From contig NZ_AP022576.1 in NCBI RefSeq assembly GCF_010730355.1, forward strand, positions 5,270,001 to 5,334,000: a DNA stretch of 64,000 nucleotides, read 5' to 3'. Numbering within the stretch: position 1 is the stretch's first letter; each line of letters starts with the position of its first letter. Below are positions 50,993 through 59,609 of the stretch, one piece after another. The notes beneath the pieces were generated by a model. The model did no database searches. It was not told the DNA's origin and was given only the letters and a program-made list of their open reading frames with translations. This DNA comes from Mycobacterium florentinum (lineage in GTDB: Bacteria > Actinomycetota > Actinomycetes > Mycobacteriales > Mycobacteriaceae). Made by a program: the position numbers and the translations under genes.

Positions 50993-52171
50993 ATGAGCGC
51001 GCAACGCACAGCCGAGCAGGTGTCGCTGATCGGCACCGAGTTGGTCCGGCGAACCGAACAACTCGGCGCCGTGGTCGCCTCGGCGATCCGTGACGAAGTC
51101 GACTTCTACCGGGACGCCGAGGTCGTCAGTCAGGATCAACTGGTCGAAAGCTGCACCGACAACGTGCGTTTCATCTTCGGCGGCTTGGCCGGGCCGCAGA
51201 CATTCGACACCACCCCGGCCGCGCTCACCGGCGAATCGCGCGCCCAAAGCAGGGTTCCGCTGCACGTGGTGATGTCGGCCTATCGCATCGGCTCGCACCA
51301 CATCTGGCAAGCGCTGCTGGACATCGTGGAGGCGCACGGCGACATCGCCCAGCAGGCATTGCTCACCGTGACCGAACGCATCTGGGAGGCGCAGGACGTC
51401 TACACCGAGGCGATGACGAGTGGCTACCGGCGACGAGCCACGCAGCAGGCCGTTGCCGACGAGGCCGAACGCGCGGCACTCACCGAGGCGTTGTTCTCCG
51501 GCACCGCGTCCGCAAACCATGGCCCGTGGGAGATCGCCGACCTGCTGGGACTGCCGACCCGCGGGCCCTATGTCGTCGTGGCCGCGCGGACACCCGAGCT
51601 GGGCAAGCACGCGCTGCCCGGCATCGTCGACATCCTGCGAAGCGCCGACATTTATTCGGCATGGCGGCTGTTGCCCGAGCTGCAAATCGGCATCGTCCAC
51701 GTGCCGTCGCTCGCCGCTCACGCAAGCCTGATCGCAACCCTGCGGCGCATGAGTAGCCACGGCGTCGGAGTCAGTCCGCAATTCGATGCGCTGGCCGAGA
51801 TCGGGACGGCGCTTCGCTATGCGCGGATCGCGGTCACCGGATCAAACGCGAGCGAGCCGGTCGTGGAGTTCGAGGACAGCGTTCTGGGCATCGCCGCGGT
51901 GACCGCTCCAGACGTCAACCTGCGACTGGCCGACGCGGTTCTGGGCGGTTTGGCCGGCGTCGCCGACATCGATCTGCTCCGTCAGACATTTCGGGTGTGG
52001 GTGGGGCATCGCGGCTCGATACCCGAGGCCGCCGCGGCACTGTTCTGTCATCCCAACACCGTTCGTCATCGGCTGCGCCGCATCGAGGAATGCACCGGGC
52101 GATCGATCAACGTCCCGCTCGAGCTCGCCGAGTTGTGTCTGGCCTTCGAAATCGATTCCAGGCTGCGCTGA
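50993..52171 (+). CDS. PucR/CdaR-family transcriptional regulator
   Basis: A 392-residue regulator. N-terminal helical sensor (about 1-160, RVPLHVVMSAYRIGSHHIWQ), a middle GGDEF-like domain (about 165-290), and the C-terminal PucR HTH_30 helix-turn-helix (about 335-390, SIPEAAAALFCHPNTVRHRLRRIEE). Such proteins usually activate adjacent catabolic genes on binding a small metabolite. Downstream of mdlC, it is probably the regulator of the decarboxylase and the divergent quinone reductase. No ribosome site precedes its ATG. Confidence 0.9.
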   Translation: MSAQRTAEQVSLIGTELVRRTEQLGAVVASAIRDEVDFYRDAEVVSQDQLVESCTDNVRFIFGGLAGPQTFDTTPAALTGESRAQSRVPLHVVMSAYRIGSHHIWQALLDIVEAHGDIAQQALLTVTERIWEAQDVYTEAMTSGYRRRATQQAVADEAERAALTEALFSGTASANHGPWEIADLLGLPTRGPYVVVAARTPELGKHALPGIVDILRSADIYSAWRLLPELQIGIVHVPSLAAHASLIATLRRMSSHGVGVSPQFDALAEIGTALRYARIAVTGSNASEPVVEFEDSVLGIAAVTAPDVNLRLADAVLGGLAGVADIDLLRQTFRVWVGHRGSIPEAAAALFCHPNTVRHRLRRIEECTGRSINVPLELAELCLAFEIDSRLR

Positions 52172-52209
52172 AAAGGCGATCACTACACTCCGCGGCGGAG
52201 GACTACGCA

Positions 52210-53049
52210 ATGACGCATCGGACGATTGTCATCACGGGTGGCAGCGACGGCATCGGTGCCGCGGCGGCTCGCCGGTTGGGCGGGGGCGGTGATGACGTTG
52301 TGGTGGTGGGACGTTCGGAGAGCAAAACCGCCGCGGTGGCGGCGGAATTCGACGCCGACTATTTCGTAGCCGACTTCGGCGACCTGGCCCAGGTGCGAGC
52401 CCTGGCAGACAAGATTCGCTCCAACTACCCCCGCATCGACGTTCTGCTCAACAACGCCGGCGGCATGAGCACCAAGATCCAGCTGACCTCCGACGGCTAT
52501 GAACACACCTATCAGGTCAATTATTTGTCGCCGTTTCTGCTGACCACGCGGCTACTGCCGGTGCTCCTGGATTCGCGCGCCACTGTCGTCAACACGACCA
52601 GCTCATCGCACAAGCTGGTCCGCCGGGCCACCGTCGACGACCTGGAGAACACCGCCCGCCGCGGCGCCGGCACCGCCTACGCGTTGTCCAAGCTGGCCAT
52701 CGTGTTGTTCACCCGGGAACTACACCGGCGCCACCACGCGGGCGGATTGTCCGCTGCAACAGTTCATCCCGGCTACGTCAACTCCAACTTCGGCCGCGCA
52801 TCGGGATCGCGGTTCCTGGTCTTCATGCAGCAGTACACGCCGCAGGCGCGGTTCACCGCGAGCGTGGACGAAGGTGCCGACCAGCTGGTGTGGCTCGCGT
52901 CCACCGCCCCCGGTGTCGAATGGACGCCCGGGGAGTACTACGTGAAGCGCAAGATCGCCAAACCCGGTCGCCTGGCGATCGACCCGCGGCTTGCCGGCGA
53001 GCTGTGGGAGCGCACTGCGAGCAAGCTCGGCTTATTCGATACCGATTAG
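52210..53049 (+). CDS. SDR-family oxidoreductase (retinol-dehydrogenase-like)
   Basis: A 279-residue SDR with TIVITGGSDGIGAAAA, LLNNAGGMST, NTTSSSHK (Ser) and AYALSKLA (Tyr-Lys). The N-SYLSPFLLT region, the insertion before the Tyr and the extended C-terminus resemble retinol-dehydrogenase/WW-domain-oxidoreductase-type SDRs. ATG at 52210, 9 bases after GGAGG. The gene ends inside the tandem operator of the TetR gene downstream, so it and the TetR gene are transcribed in the same direction with the operator overlapping its 3' end. Substrate unknown. Confidence 0.89.
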   Translation: MTHRTIVITGGSDGIGAAAARRLGGGGDDVVVVGRSESKTAAVAAEFDADYFVADFGDLAQVRALADKIRSNYPRIDVLLNNAGGMSTKIQLTSDGYEHTYQVNYLSPFLLTTRLLPVLLDSRATVVNTTSSSHKLVRRATVDDLENTARRGAGTAYALSKLAIVLFTRELHRRHHAGGLSAATVHPGYVNSNFGRASGSRFLVFMQQYTPQARFTASVDEGADQLVWLASTAPGVEWTPGEYYVKRKIAKPGRLAIDPRLAGELWERTASKLGLFDTD

Positions 53050-53075
53050 TATCGAATCGATACCGGGGAGTATGC
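53037..53075. promoter_or_regulatory. Tandem TetR operator, two 18-bp inverted repeats, with -10 TATGCT
   Basis: CGATAC-N6-GTATCG at 53037-53054 and CGATAC-N6-GTATGC at 53058-53075 are two inverted repeats in direct succession, 21 bp centre to centre (two helical turns). The second overlaps TATGCT (53071-53076), whose transcript start would fall on the ATG of the TetR gene at 53084. Cooperative autorepression by two dimers is inferred. Confidence 0.72.
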
Positions 53076-53083
53076 TACTGGAC

Positions 53084-53698
53084 ATGTCGCCGGTCAAGCC
53101 GCATCGAACCCGCCCGACCCGCGGCGAGGTGCGCGACCGGATCCTGGATGCGGCCTCGAAAGTGTTCGCCGCCGAAGGATTCGCCGGTGCCACCATCGAT
53201 GCGATCGGCCAAGCCGCGGGCTTCACCAAGGGCGCGGTCTACTCGAACTTCGAGTCCAAGGACGAACTGTTCCTGGCCCTGGTCGACCGCGAGTTCGAGC
53301 TGCGCGGCGAGCAGATCGCCACAGTGCTGGACAGCAGCGGCGGTGACACCGGCGTGGCCGCACACCAGTTGAGCCGGTCGGTGCTCGACTCGGTTCGCGA
53401 TCATTCCGACTATTACGTGTTGTTGGTTGAGTACTGGCTGCGTGCACAGCGCGATCCGCAGCTTCGCGAGCGACTGATCGAACGCCGTCGCGCCGCCGCC
53501 GACCAAGCGGTGCACATCGTCAAATCGACCGACACCGGGCCGTCGGACCGGCGGTTGGCCGACCTCGCCCAGCTCGTTGTCACGGTCAATTTGGGCGTCG
53601 CGATGGAAGAGGTCTTGCGCCCCGGAACGATAAACCCCGACCTGCTCACGCAACTGATTACCGCGCTGCTGGAATCGGTTCCGGATTCCGGCAAGTAG
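53084..53698 (+). CDS. TetR-family regulator of the YhgE/Pip ABC module
   Basis: A 204-residue TetR repressor. Helix-turn-helix at about residues 15-60 (RDRILDAASKVFAAEGFAGATIDAIG, then GFTKGAVYSNFESKDELF). C-terminal effector domain of the AefR/TetR_C type. The ATG at 53084 is favoured because it coincides with the predicted transcript start; an in-frame ATG at 53072 lies within the operator. It is followed 12 bp later by the ABC ATPase and YhgE/Pip genes, which it probably represses from the tandem operator. Confidence 0.91.
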   Translation: MSPVKPHRTRPTRGEVRDRILDAASKVFAAEGFAGATIDAIGQAAGFTKGAVYSNFESKDELFLALVDREFELRGEQIATVLDSSGGDTGVAAHQLSRSVLDSVRDHSDYYVLLVEYWLRAQRDPQLRERLIERRRAAADQAVHIVKSTDTGPSDRRLADLAQLVVTVNLGVAMEEVLRPGTINPDLLTQLITALLESVPDSGK

Positions 53699-53710
53699 GG
53701 AGAGCCCCAC

Positions 53711-54388
53711 ATGGACACAACAGACGAGTCGGACGTCGGTCCGCCGGTGATCACCGCCACCGGATTAGGGGTCGACGGCGAGCACGGGCCGTTGTTCTCG
53801 GGTGTCGATCTCACGCTTACGCCGGGCTTTCACGCGATTCAGATGCCCGGCGGACCGGGACAGACCACCCTGCTGTTGACCCTTGCGGGGCGCTTCAAGG
53901 CCACCCACGGATCGCTGAGGGTGCTCGGTGAAACGACGCCGCATGCGATTCGCCGACACTGCTCGATCGCGGCCTTCGACGACATCGACGACCTGGAGGA
54001 GTCGGTGACCGTCGAGACGGTGCTCGCCGAGCAACGCCGGTGGTTGGCGCCGTGGTATTCACTGGTGCCGCTGCAAGCCGGTCAGGCCGAGCTGGCAGAG
54101 GTTTTCGGCGAAACGCCGCTGCCGCCATCGGGTGCATACATCGTCGAATTGTCCGACCTGGAACTGTTTTTGCTGCGCATCACGCTGGCCGTGCTGTCGA
54201 ACCGACCGGTTCTGGTGGTCGGTGACCTCGAGCAGGTTCGTGACAATTCCCGGCGAGTGATCGCGGTGGAGCGGCTCGGCGCGATCGCGAAGCAACGCAC
54301 CGTCGTCGTCGGTGTCACCAACCCGCTCGGCACGGACGCGCCCGAGCACGAACTTCACGATCACCGCATCCTGACCGAAGGGGATTGA
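53711..54388 (+). CDS. Degenerate ABC-type ATP-binding protein
   Basis: A 225-residue ABC nucleotide-binding domain whose key motifs are decayed. The Walker A reads PGGPGQTTLL, with Gln in place of the catalytic Lys. The signature is ELSDLELF rather than LSGGQ. Walker B reads VLVVGDLE and lacks the usual DE pair, with Glu only shifted. It probably cannot hydrolyse ATP normally and may be a structural or regulatory partner of the YhgE/Pip membrane protein, whose gene overlaps its stop by TTGA. Length and gene pairing match actinobacterial YhgE-associated ABC proteins. Confidence 0.85.
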   Translation: MDTTDESDVGPPVITATGLGVDGEHGPLFSGVDLTLTPGFHAIQMPGGPGQTTLLLTLAGRFKATHGSLRVLGETTPHAIRRHCSIAAFDDIDDLEESVTVETVLAEQRRWLAPWYSLVPLQAGQAELAEVFGETPLPPSGAYIVELSDLELFLLRITLAVLSNRPVLVVGDLEQVRDNSRRVIAVERLGAIAKQRTVVVGVTNPLGTDAPEHELHDHRILTEGD

Positions 54389-54390
54389 CG

Positions 54391-56295
54391 ATGCTGGCTG
54401 GACTCGCATTCGGCTCGGAGATAAAACGTTTCGGTCGCAATCGATTGACGCGCGTGGCCATCGTCGTGCTGATGCTGCTGCCGTTGGTGTATGGGGCGCT
54501 GTACCTGTGGGCGTTCTGGGATCCCTTCGGCCACACCAACAAAATGCCGGTAGCGCTGGTCAACTCGGACCGTGGTGCCATGCTGTCCGGGGAGCAGTTC
54601 AACGCCGGCGCGGAGATCGCCAAAAGCCTGACCGCGGACGGCGGCTTGGACTGGCACGTCGTGGACCTGTCGGAGGCGCGTAGCGGGGTCGACCACGGCA
54701 AGTACTACTTCATGGTCGAATTGCCGCCCGACTTCAGCGCGGCGATCGCGTCGCCGGTGACCGGGCAACCCAAGAAGGCCAGCCTAATCGCCTTCTACAA
54801 CGACGCCAACAACTACATCTCGACGAGTATCGGTCGCACCGCCATCAGCCAAGTGCTCAACGCCGTCTCCAGCCGGATCTCCGGACAGGCGGTCAATCAC
54901 ATGCTTTCGGTGGTGATTTCGTCCGGAGCGGGGATCAAGCAGGCCGCCGACGGGGCGGCTCGACTCGATGACGGTGCCGGTCAGCTGTTGTCCGGTCTGG
55001 ACGCCGCGCGGTCCGGTTCGGCGAAGCTCGCCGCGGGTGCCGGGCAGCTCTCGGACGGAATCAACCAGGCCACCGACCCACTGCTTGCGATAGCCAACGC
55101 GCTGTCGCAAATCAGCGGCGATACGCAGCAATTGCAACAGGGTGTGAGTGCGCTACAGCAGGCCAACGATCAGATCGGTACCATCGCTACGGCGCAGGAT
55201 GCCGCCGCAAACTCGCTTTCCTCGGTGATCGATCAGCTCTCGGCGCGACAGGATCCGCTGGCGAACAACCTTCGTGGCGTTCAGGATCAGCTTCGTGGAC
55301 ACCAGTTCACGCCGCAGATCCGCCAACAGCTCACCGACGCCCAAAACGCCGCGATCGCGATGACCACTTCGCTGCGAGCGCCCGGCAGCCCGCTGGGATC
55401 GGCTCTCGACCGAGTCGGCAATAGGGGCCAAGAGCTGACGAGCAAGCTCACCCAACTCCGCGACGGAGCCCAGCAGCTCGCCGCCGGTAACGCCGAATTA
55501 GCCAGCGGGATAGCGAAACTCGACGACGGAGCCCAGCAGCTCAAGGCGGGATCGGCCGAGCTTTCGACCAAGCTTGCCGACGGGGCCAAGCAGTTGCCCA
55601 ACTGGACAACCCAGCAAAAGGATGCGGTCGCGGAGACCATCGGCGGCCCGGTGCAACTCGAAGCCTCACATGAGAACGCCGCGCCCAACTTCGGCACTGG
55701 GATGGCGCCGTTCTTCCTGACGCTGGCCTTGTTCTTCGGCGCGTTGGTGCTGTGGATGGTGTTGCGGCCCTTGCAGAGCCGCCCGATCGCCGCAGAGGTG
55801 CTCGCGTTCCGCGTGGTGCTGGCCAGCTACCTGCCGGCGGCCGCGATCGCGCTATTCCAGGCGGTCATTCTGTACTGCGTGGTTCGATTCGCCCTCGGTA
55901 TGCACGCGGTCCACCCCGTGGCGATGTTGGGGTTCATGGTGCTCATCTCCGCTGCATTCGTGGCCGCGACGCAGGCGATCAACGCGCTTGTCGGTCCGGC
56001 GGTGGGCCGCGTGCTGATCATGGCCCTGCTGATGCTGCAGCTCGTCAGCGCCGGCGGGATGTACCCGGTGGAGACCACGTCACGGCCCTTCCAGATCTTG
56101 CACCGCTTCGACCCGATGACCTACGGCGTCAACGGGCTCCGGCAGCTCATCCTCGGCGGCATCGACGCCCGGCTCTGGCAGGCGATCGTCGTGCTGGTAG
56201 TGATAACGGCTGTCGCACTGGCGATCTCATCGGTGTCCGCACGGCGAGACCGCACCTGGAATGTCAGCAGACTGATCCCGGCGATCAAGATGTAG
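54391..56295 (+). CDS. YhgE/Pip-domain membrane protein (phage-infection-protein type)
   Basis: A 634-residue membrane protein. One N-terminal transmembrane helix (about 23-43, VAIVVLMLLPLVYGALYLW), then a large extracellular coiled-coil region (about 150-430) with repeats of the form DGAxQL/LxxGxxxL. The C-terminal block has about five transmembrane helices (about 440-625). The ATG at 54391 has GAAGGGG 7 bases upstream. This matches YhgE/Pip proteins linked to ABC-2-type export. With the degenerate ATPase it forms a possible exporter or cell-envelope factor under TetR control. Confidence 0.92.
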   Translation: MLAGLAFGSEIKRFGRNRLTRVAIVVLMLLPLVYGALYLWAFWDPFGHTNKMPVALVNSDRGAMLSGEQFNAGAEIAKSLTADGGLDWHVVDLSEARSGVDHGKYYFMVELPPDFSAAIASPVTGQPKKASLIAFYNDANNYISTSIGRTAISQVLNAVSSRISGQAVNHMLSVVISSGAGIKQAADGAARLDDGAGQLLSGLDAARSGSAKLAAGAGQLSDGINQATDPLLAIANALSQISGDTQQLQQGVSALQQANDQIGTIATAQDAAANSLSSVIDQLSARQDPLANNLRGVQDQLRGHQFTPQIRQQLTDAQNAAIAMTTSLRAPGSPLGSALDRVGNRGQELTSKLTQLRDGAQQLAAGNAELASGIAKLDDGAQQLKAGSAELSTKLADGAKQLPNWTTQQKDAVAETIGGPVQLEASHENAAPNFGTGMAPFFLTLALFFGALVLWMVLRPLQSRPIAAEVLAFRVVLASYLPAAAIALFQAVILYCVVRFALGMHAVHPVAMLGFMVLISAAFVAATQAINALVGPAVGRVLIMALLMLQLVSAGGMYPVETTSRPFQILHRFDPMTYGVNGLRQLILGGIDARLWQAIVVLVVITAVALAISSVSARRDRTWNVSRLIPAIKM

Positions 56296-56326
56296 GAAAA
56301 GCGACTCCGCGATCGAGAGGAAGCCC

Positions 56327-57085
56327 ATGAGCACGGCACTGGTAACCGGTGGCGCGTCCGGCATCGGGCGCGAAGTCGCCGAACGGCTGCGCGACACGGG
56401 ACACGATGTCGTGGTGTGGGACCTGTCGGACGCCGATATCGCGTGCGATATCAGCGATCCCGAGGCGGTGTCGGCAGCAATGGAGCGAACCGTGCGTGAG
56501 CATGGGGTGCCCACCCGGGTGGTGACATGTGCCGCGGTCGGAGCGGCGGGCGTGCTGCTCAAGCAGTCGCCCGCGGAATGGGAACGAGTGCTGGGCGTGA
56601 ACCTCACCGGCACCTGGCTGACGATCCGCGCCGCGGCGCAGGCCATGATCGACGCCGGGGTGGGCGGTTCGATCGTCGCGGTGTCCAGCATCAGCGGCTC
56701 GATCGCCGATCGCGACATGGGTGCCTACTGCGTGTCGAAGGCCGGCGTGGACATGCTGGTCAAGGTCGCCGCCGTGGAGTGGGGGACGCACGGCATCCGG
56801 GTGAACGCCGTCGGGCCCGGTGTCACCCGGACGCCGATGCTGGCCAACCCGGAAGCGCTGCCCGGCTGGGTGGAAGGCATGACCGAGCGGACCGCGCTCG
56901 GTGGCCTGGGACAAGCCGCCGACGTGGCCGCCGCCATTGCGGGTGTGCTCGAATTACCCTGGGTGACTGGCCAAGTCGTGCATGCCGATGGCGGCCTGGC
57001 CCTACACAGTCCGATCGACGCCTACGGCCAGTTGCAGCGGCTGATGGCACACAAGAAAACCGCGGGTGACGACCGGCCGGGCTAG
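56327..57085 (+). CDS. SDR-family oxidoreductase (FabG-like)
   Basis: A 252-residue SDR with ALVTGGASGIGREVA, VSSISGSIADRDMGAYCVSKAG (Ser-Tyr-Lys) and VNAVGPGVTRTPML, ending with VHADGGLAL. The NNAG segment is replaced by CAAVG. The ATG at 56327 follows GAGAGGAAGC. It stands between the YhgE/Pip gene (32 bp upstream) and the convergent alcohol dehydrogenase (5 bp downstream), so its own promoter is unclear; it may be read through from the TetR module. Confidence 0.9.
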   Translation: MSTALVTGGASGIGREVAERLRDTGHDVVVWDLSDADIACDISDPEAVSAAMERTVREHGVPTRVVTCAAVGAAGVLLKQSPAEWERVLGVNLTGTWLTIRAAAQAMIDAGVGGSIVAVSSISGSIADRDMGAYCVSKAGVDMLVKVAAVEWGTHGIRVNAVGPGVTRTPMLANPEALPGWVEGMTERTALGGLGQAADVAAAIAGVLELPWVTGQVVHADGGLALHSPIDAYGQLQRLMAHKKTAGDDRPG

Positions 57086-57090
57086 GGGAT

Positions 57091-58248
57091 CTACTCGATC
57101 CCGAAATCGATGACGCCCCGGACGATCTTGCCGTTCAGCAGGTCGTCGTAAGCGTCGTTGATGTCGTCGAGCCGGTACCGCCGGGTGATCATCTCGTCGA
57201 GCTGGAGCTGCCCGGTCTGGTAGAGCCGGGCCAGCCGGAAGACGTCGGCCTTCGGGTTGCACGAGCCGAATACGGTGCCGGCCAGCGACTTGTTCGACAG
57301 GATGAAGTCCTGCAGATCGATCTTGACCGAGCTGGTCAACTGCGAGGTCATGCCGGTCAGCACGCACGTCCCGCCCTTGCGGGTGAGTCGCACCGCGTCG
57401 CGGACGTCGTCGGGAGTGATCAGCGACGGCGAGACCACGACGGCGTCGGCCATCACTCCGTAGCTCAGGTCGCGCACCAGATCCATCGCCTCGACCGCGG
57501 TTGCGGCGGTGTGGGTGGCGCCGAACTGCAACGCCGACTTCTGTTTGAACGCCACCGGATCCACCGCGACGATGTGTGCGGCACCGCCGATCCGGGCACC
57601 CTGAATCGCGCCCGTACCGATTCCACCGACACCGATCACGACCACGGTGTCACCCGGGCGCATATTGGAACGGTTGGCCACCGAACCGAATCCGGTCGGT
57701 ATCGCGCAGGACAGCAGTGCGCTGGGCACCAGCGGCAGGTGGGGTTCGATCTTCACCAGCGAATTCGTCGACACCACAGTATGTTTGGAAAACGCGCCCA
57801 CCTTGGCCAAGTGGCCCAGCGGCTTGCCCTCGGCGGTGTGATGGCGGTAGGTGCCGTCGGTGGGCATGCCCGGCGTCAGCACGCCGGCGCCCATGTCGCA
57901 GATGTACTCCATACCGCTGGCGCACCAGCGGCACTGCCCGCACACCGCGACGAACGACATCACCACGTGGTCACCCGGCACGAATTCCGTTACGCCGTCC
58001 CCGACTTCACGCACGACGCCCGAGCCCTCGTGACCGCCGATCATCGGGAACATGGTGGGCAGCCCGAGCGAGCGCAGCACCTCGTTGGGTGCCGACATGT
58101 CCCCCTTGAGGATGTGGTCGTCGGAGTGACACATGCCGGCCGCGGCCATCTCGACCAGCACCTCGCCCGCCCGGGGCGCGTCCAGTTCGAAATCCTCGAC
58201 AGACCACGGGCCGCCGACATCATGCAGGATCGCCGCGCGGCTTTTCAT
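57091..58248 (-). CDS. Zinc-dependent alcohol dehydrogenase (NDMA-type, Rxyl_3153-like)
   Basis: A 385-residue class III-like zinc alcohol dehydrogenase. Catalytic Zn ligands are Cys in GMCHSDDH (about 39) and His-Glu in GGHEGSG (about 69-70). Structural Zn cysteines lie in CGQCRWCASGMEYIC (about 103-115). Coenzyme motif VIGVGGIGTGAIQ is at about 200. Mycobacterial relatives use tightly bound NAD with an artificial or mycofactocin-linked acceptor. The ATG overlaps the P450 stop (ATGA), so it is coupled to that hydroxylase and likely oxidises the resulting alcohol. Confidence 0.92.
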   Translation of the reverse strand: MKSRAAILHDVGGPWSVEDFELDAPRAGEVLVEMAAAGMCHSDDHILKGDMSAPNEVLRSLGLPTMFPMIGGHEGSGVVREVGDGVTEFVPGDHVVMSFVAVCGQCRWCASGMEYICDMGAGVLTPGMPTDGTYRHHTAEGKPLGHLAKVGAFSKHTVVSTNSLVKIEPHLPLVPSALLSCAIPTGFGSVANRSNMRPGDTVVVIGVGGIGTGAIQGARIGGAAHIVAVDPVAFKQKSALQFGATHTAATAVEAMDLVRDLSYGVMADAVVVSPSLITPDDVRDAVRLTRKGGTCVLTGMTSQLTSSVKIDLQDFILSNKSLAGTVFGSCNPKADVFRLARLYQTGQLQLDEMITRRYRLDDINDAYDDLLNGKIVRGVIDFGIE

Positions 58249-59471
58249 GCGGCGGGGGTGAACGTGACGGGAAGCTTGTTGGGCGACCGGAAAGTGAGGC
58301 CGATGATCCTGGACTCCTCGCCGGTGCCGTCGTCGGGAACGAACGCGAGGTTCGACACCCGGTCGAGCAGGCTGTTCAACATCACCCGGGTTTCCAGCCG
58401 GGCCAAATGCATCCCGAGGCACATGTGGATCCCGCCGGCGAATGCGATGTGGGCCTGGCGCGGCCGGCGGATGTCGAAGCGATTCGCGTCGGGCCAACGA
58501 CTTTCGTCCCGGTTGGCCGAGCCCATGCACATGTCGATCTGCGCTTCGGCGGGAATTGTCTTGCCGCCGATCTCGACCTCTTCGGTGGTGGTGCGCATGA
58601 CCATGGTCAGCGGGGTCTCGACCCGCAGGCCTTCCTCGATGGCGGCCGGGATCAGGGACCGGTCCTGCCGGACCATCTCCAACTGCTCGGGGTGGGTCAG
58701 CAGCAGGTACAACAGGTTGCCCGACGAACGGTAGGTCGTCTCCAGTCCGGCGGGCAGCAGCAAGCGCAAGAACGCGATGATCGCGTCGTCGGTGAGTTTC
58801 TCGCCGTCGATCTCGGCGGCGACCAGGTCGCCGATGATGTCGTTGGTCAGCTTGCGGCGCCGCTGCTCGACCTGCTCGAGGAAGTAGCCGTGCAACTCGG
58901 TGGCGGCGTTGAGGCCGGCGATGATGTCGGTCGGAATCGAGATGAGGTCAAGCGACAGCCGCCGGAACATGTCGAGATCCTCCGGGGGCAGCCCGAGCAG
59001 CACCGAGATGATCCGGGTCGGGAACTCGAACGTCAGCGCCTTCACCAGATCGGCGTGACAGTCCTGCTTGATTTCGTCGATCAGCTGATCGCACACCGGC
59101 CCGATGACCGACGGCTCCCAGCGCTCCAGCGCGGTGGCCCGAAAAGCCTTGGCCACCAGGCTGCGGTGGTCGTGGTGTTCCTTGCCGCCCATCGCCAGGA
59201 TGGTGTGCCCCATGACCAGACCGATGGTCTTCTCGTAGGCGGCCGATGTGAAGACCCGATCGTCGCGGAAGGCTTGGAACACACCGTCATAGCCGAACAG
59301 CACCCACTCGTCGTTCGGCCGCAGCTCCTCCGGCATCTGGGAGTGATCCCCCAGTGCGCCGTGCCAGACCGGGTCGGTACGCCGCATGTATTCGAAGAAC
59401 GGATAGGGGCTGGTCTCACCGGTGAAATCGAGGGTGACGGGCTGGCCGACGGGGTCGGTGCTTAACGGCAT
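58245..59471 (-). CDS. Cytochrome P450
   Basis: A 408-residue P450 with AGLETTYRS in the I helix, ExxR in EEGLRVETP and heme loop FAGGIHMCLG (axial Cys near 358). It is a paralogue of the P450 at 31984: both share RLLLPAGLETTYRSSGN, LLTHPEQ and GSANRDE. The ATG at 59471 has GAGGAGC upstream. It heads the two-gene unit with the alcohol dehydrogenase and is divergent from the Rieske ferredoxin, with two palindromes in the 193-bp gap. Probable first hydroxylase on a related substrate. Confidence 0.93.
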   Translation of the reverse strand: MPLSTDPVGQPVTLDFTGETSPYPFFEYMRRTDPVWHGALGDHSQMPEELRPNDEWVLFGYDGVFQAFRDDRVFTSAAYEKTIGLVMGHTILAMGGKEHHDHRSLVAKAFRATALERWEPSVIGPVCDQLIDEIKQDCHADLVKALTFEFPTRIISVLLGLPPEDLDMFRRLSLDLISIPTDIIAGLNAATELHGYFLEQVEQRRRKLTNDIIGDLVAAEIDGEKLTDDAIIAFLRLLLPAGLETTYRSSGNLLYLLLTHPEQLEMVRQDRSLIPAAIEEGLRVETPLTMVMRTTTEEVEIGGKTIPAEAQIDMCMGSANRDESRWPDANRFDIRRPRQAHIAFAGGIHMCLGMHLARLETRVMLNSLLDRVSNLAFVPDDGTGEESRIIGLTFRSPNKLPVTFTPAA

Positions 59472-59563
59472 CAGCGCTCCTCCTGAGCAATCGGTAAGGC
59501 CGTTGCCGCGGACCGGTCTTGACCGCCCCGGCGTCTTCGGCGGGTGTGTTCGAGCGGAATGTC

Positions 59564-59583
59564 GCTATCATAGTATAAATAGC
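59564..59583. promoter_or_regulatory. Inverted repeat GCTAT-N10-ATAGC in the P450/Rieske gap
   Basis: Five-base arms flank CATAGTATAA. The core TATACTATG (minus strand) resembles the TATACTGTA of copy e, so this may be a degenerate second copy of the regulon motif or an unrelated promoter element serving the P450. Only symmetry and position support it. Confidence 0.38.
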
Positions 59584-59609
59584 AACGAAGCCCAACGGCT
59601 TGTGGTGGT

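Noticed and set aside
49139..51781. Upstream extension of the quinone reductase frame antisense to mdlC and the PucR gene
   Set aside because: The real protein starts at MHAIEV (49138). The extension has no domain and mirrors the codon bias of the opposite strand.
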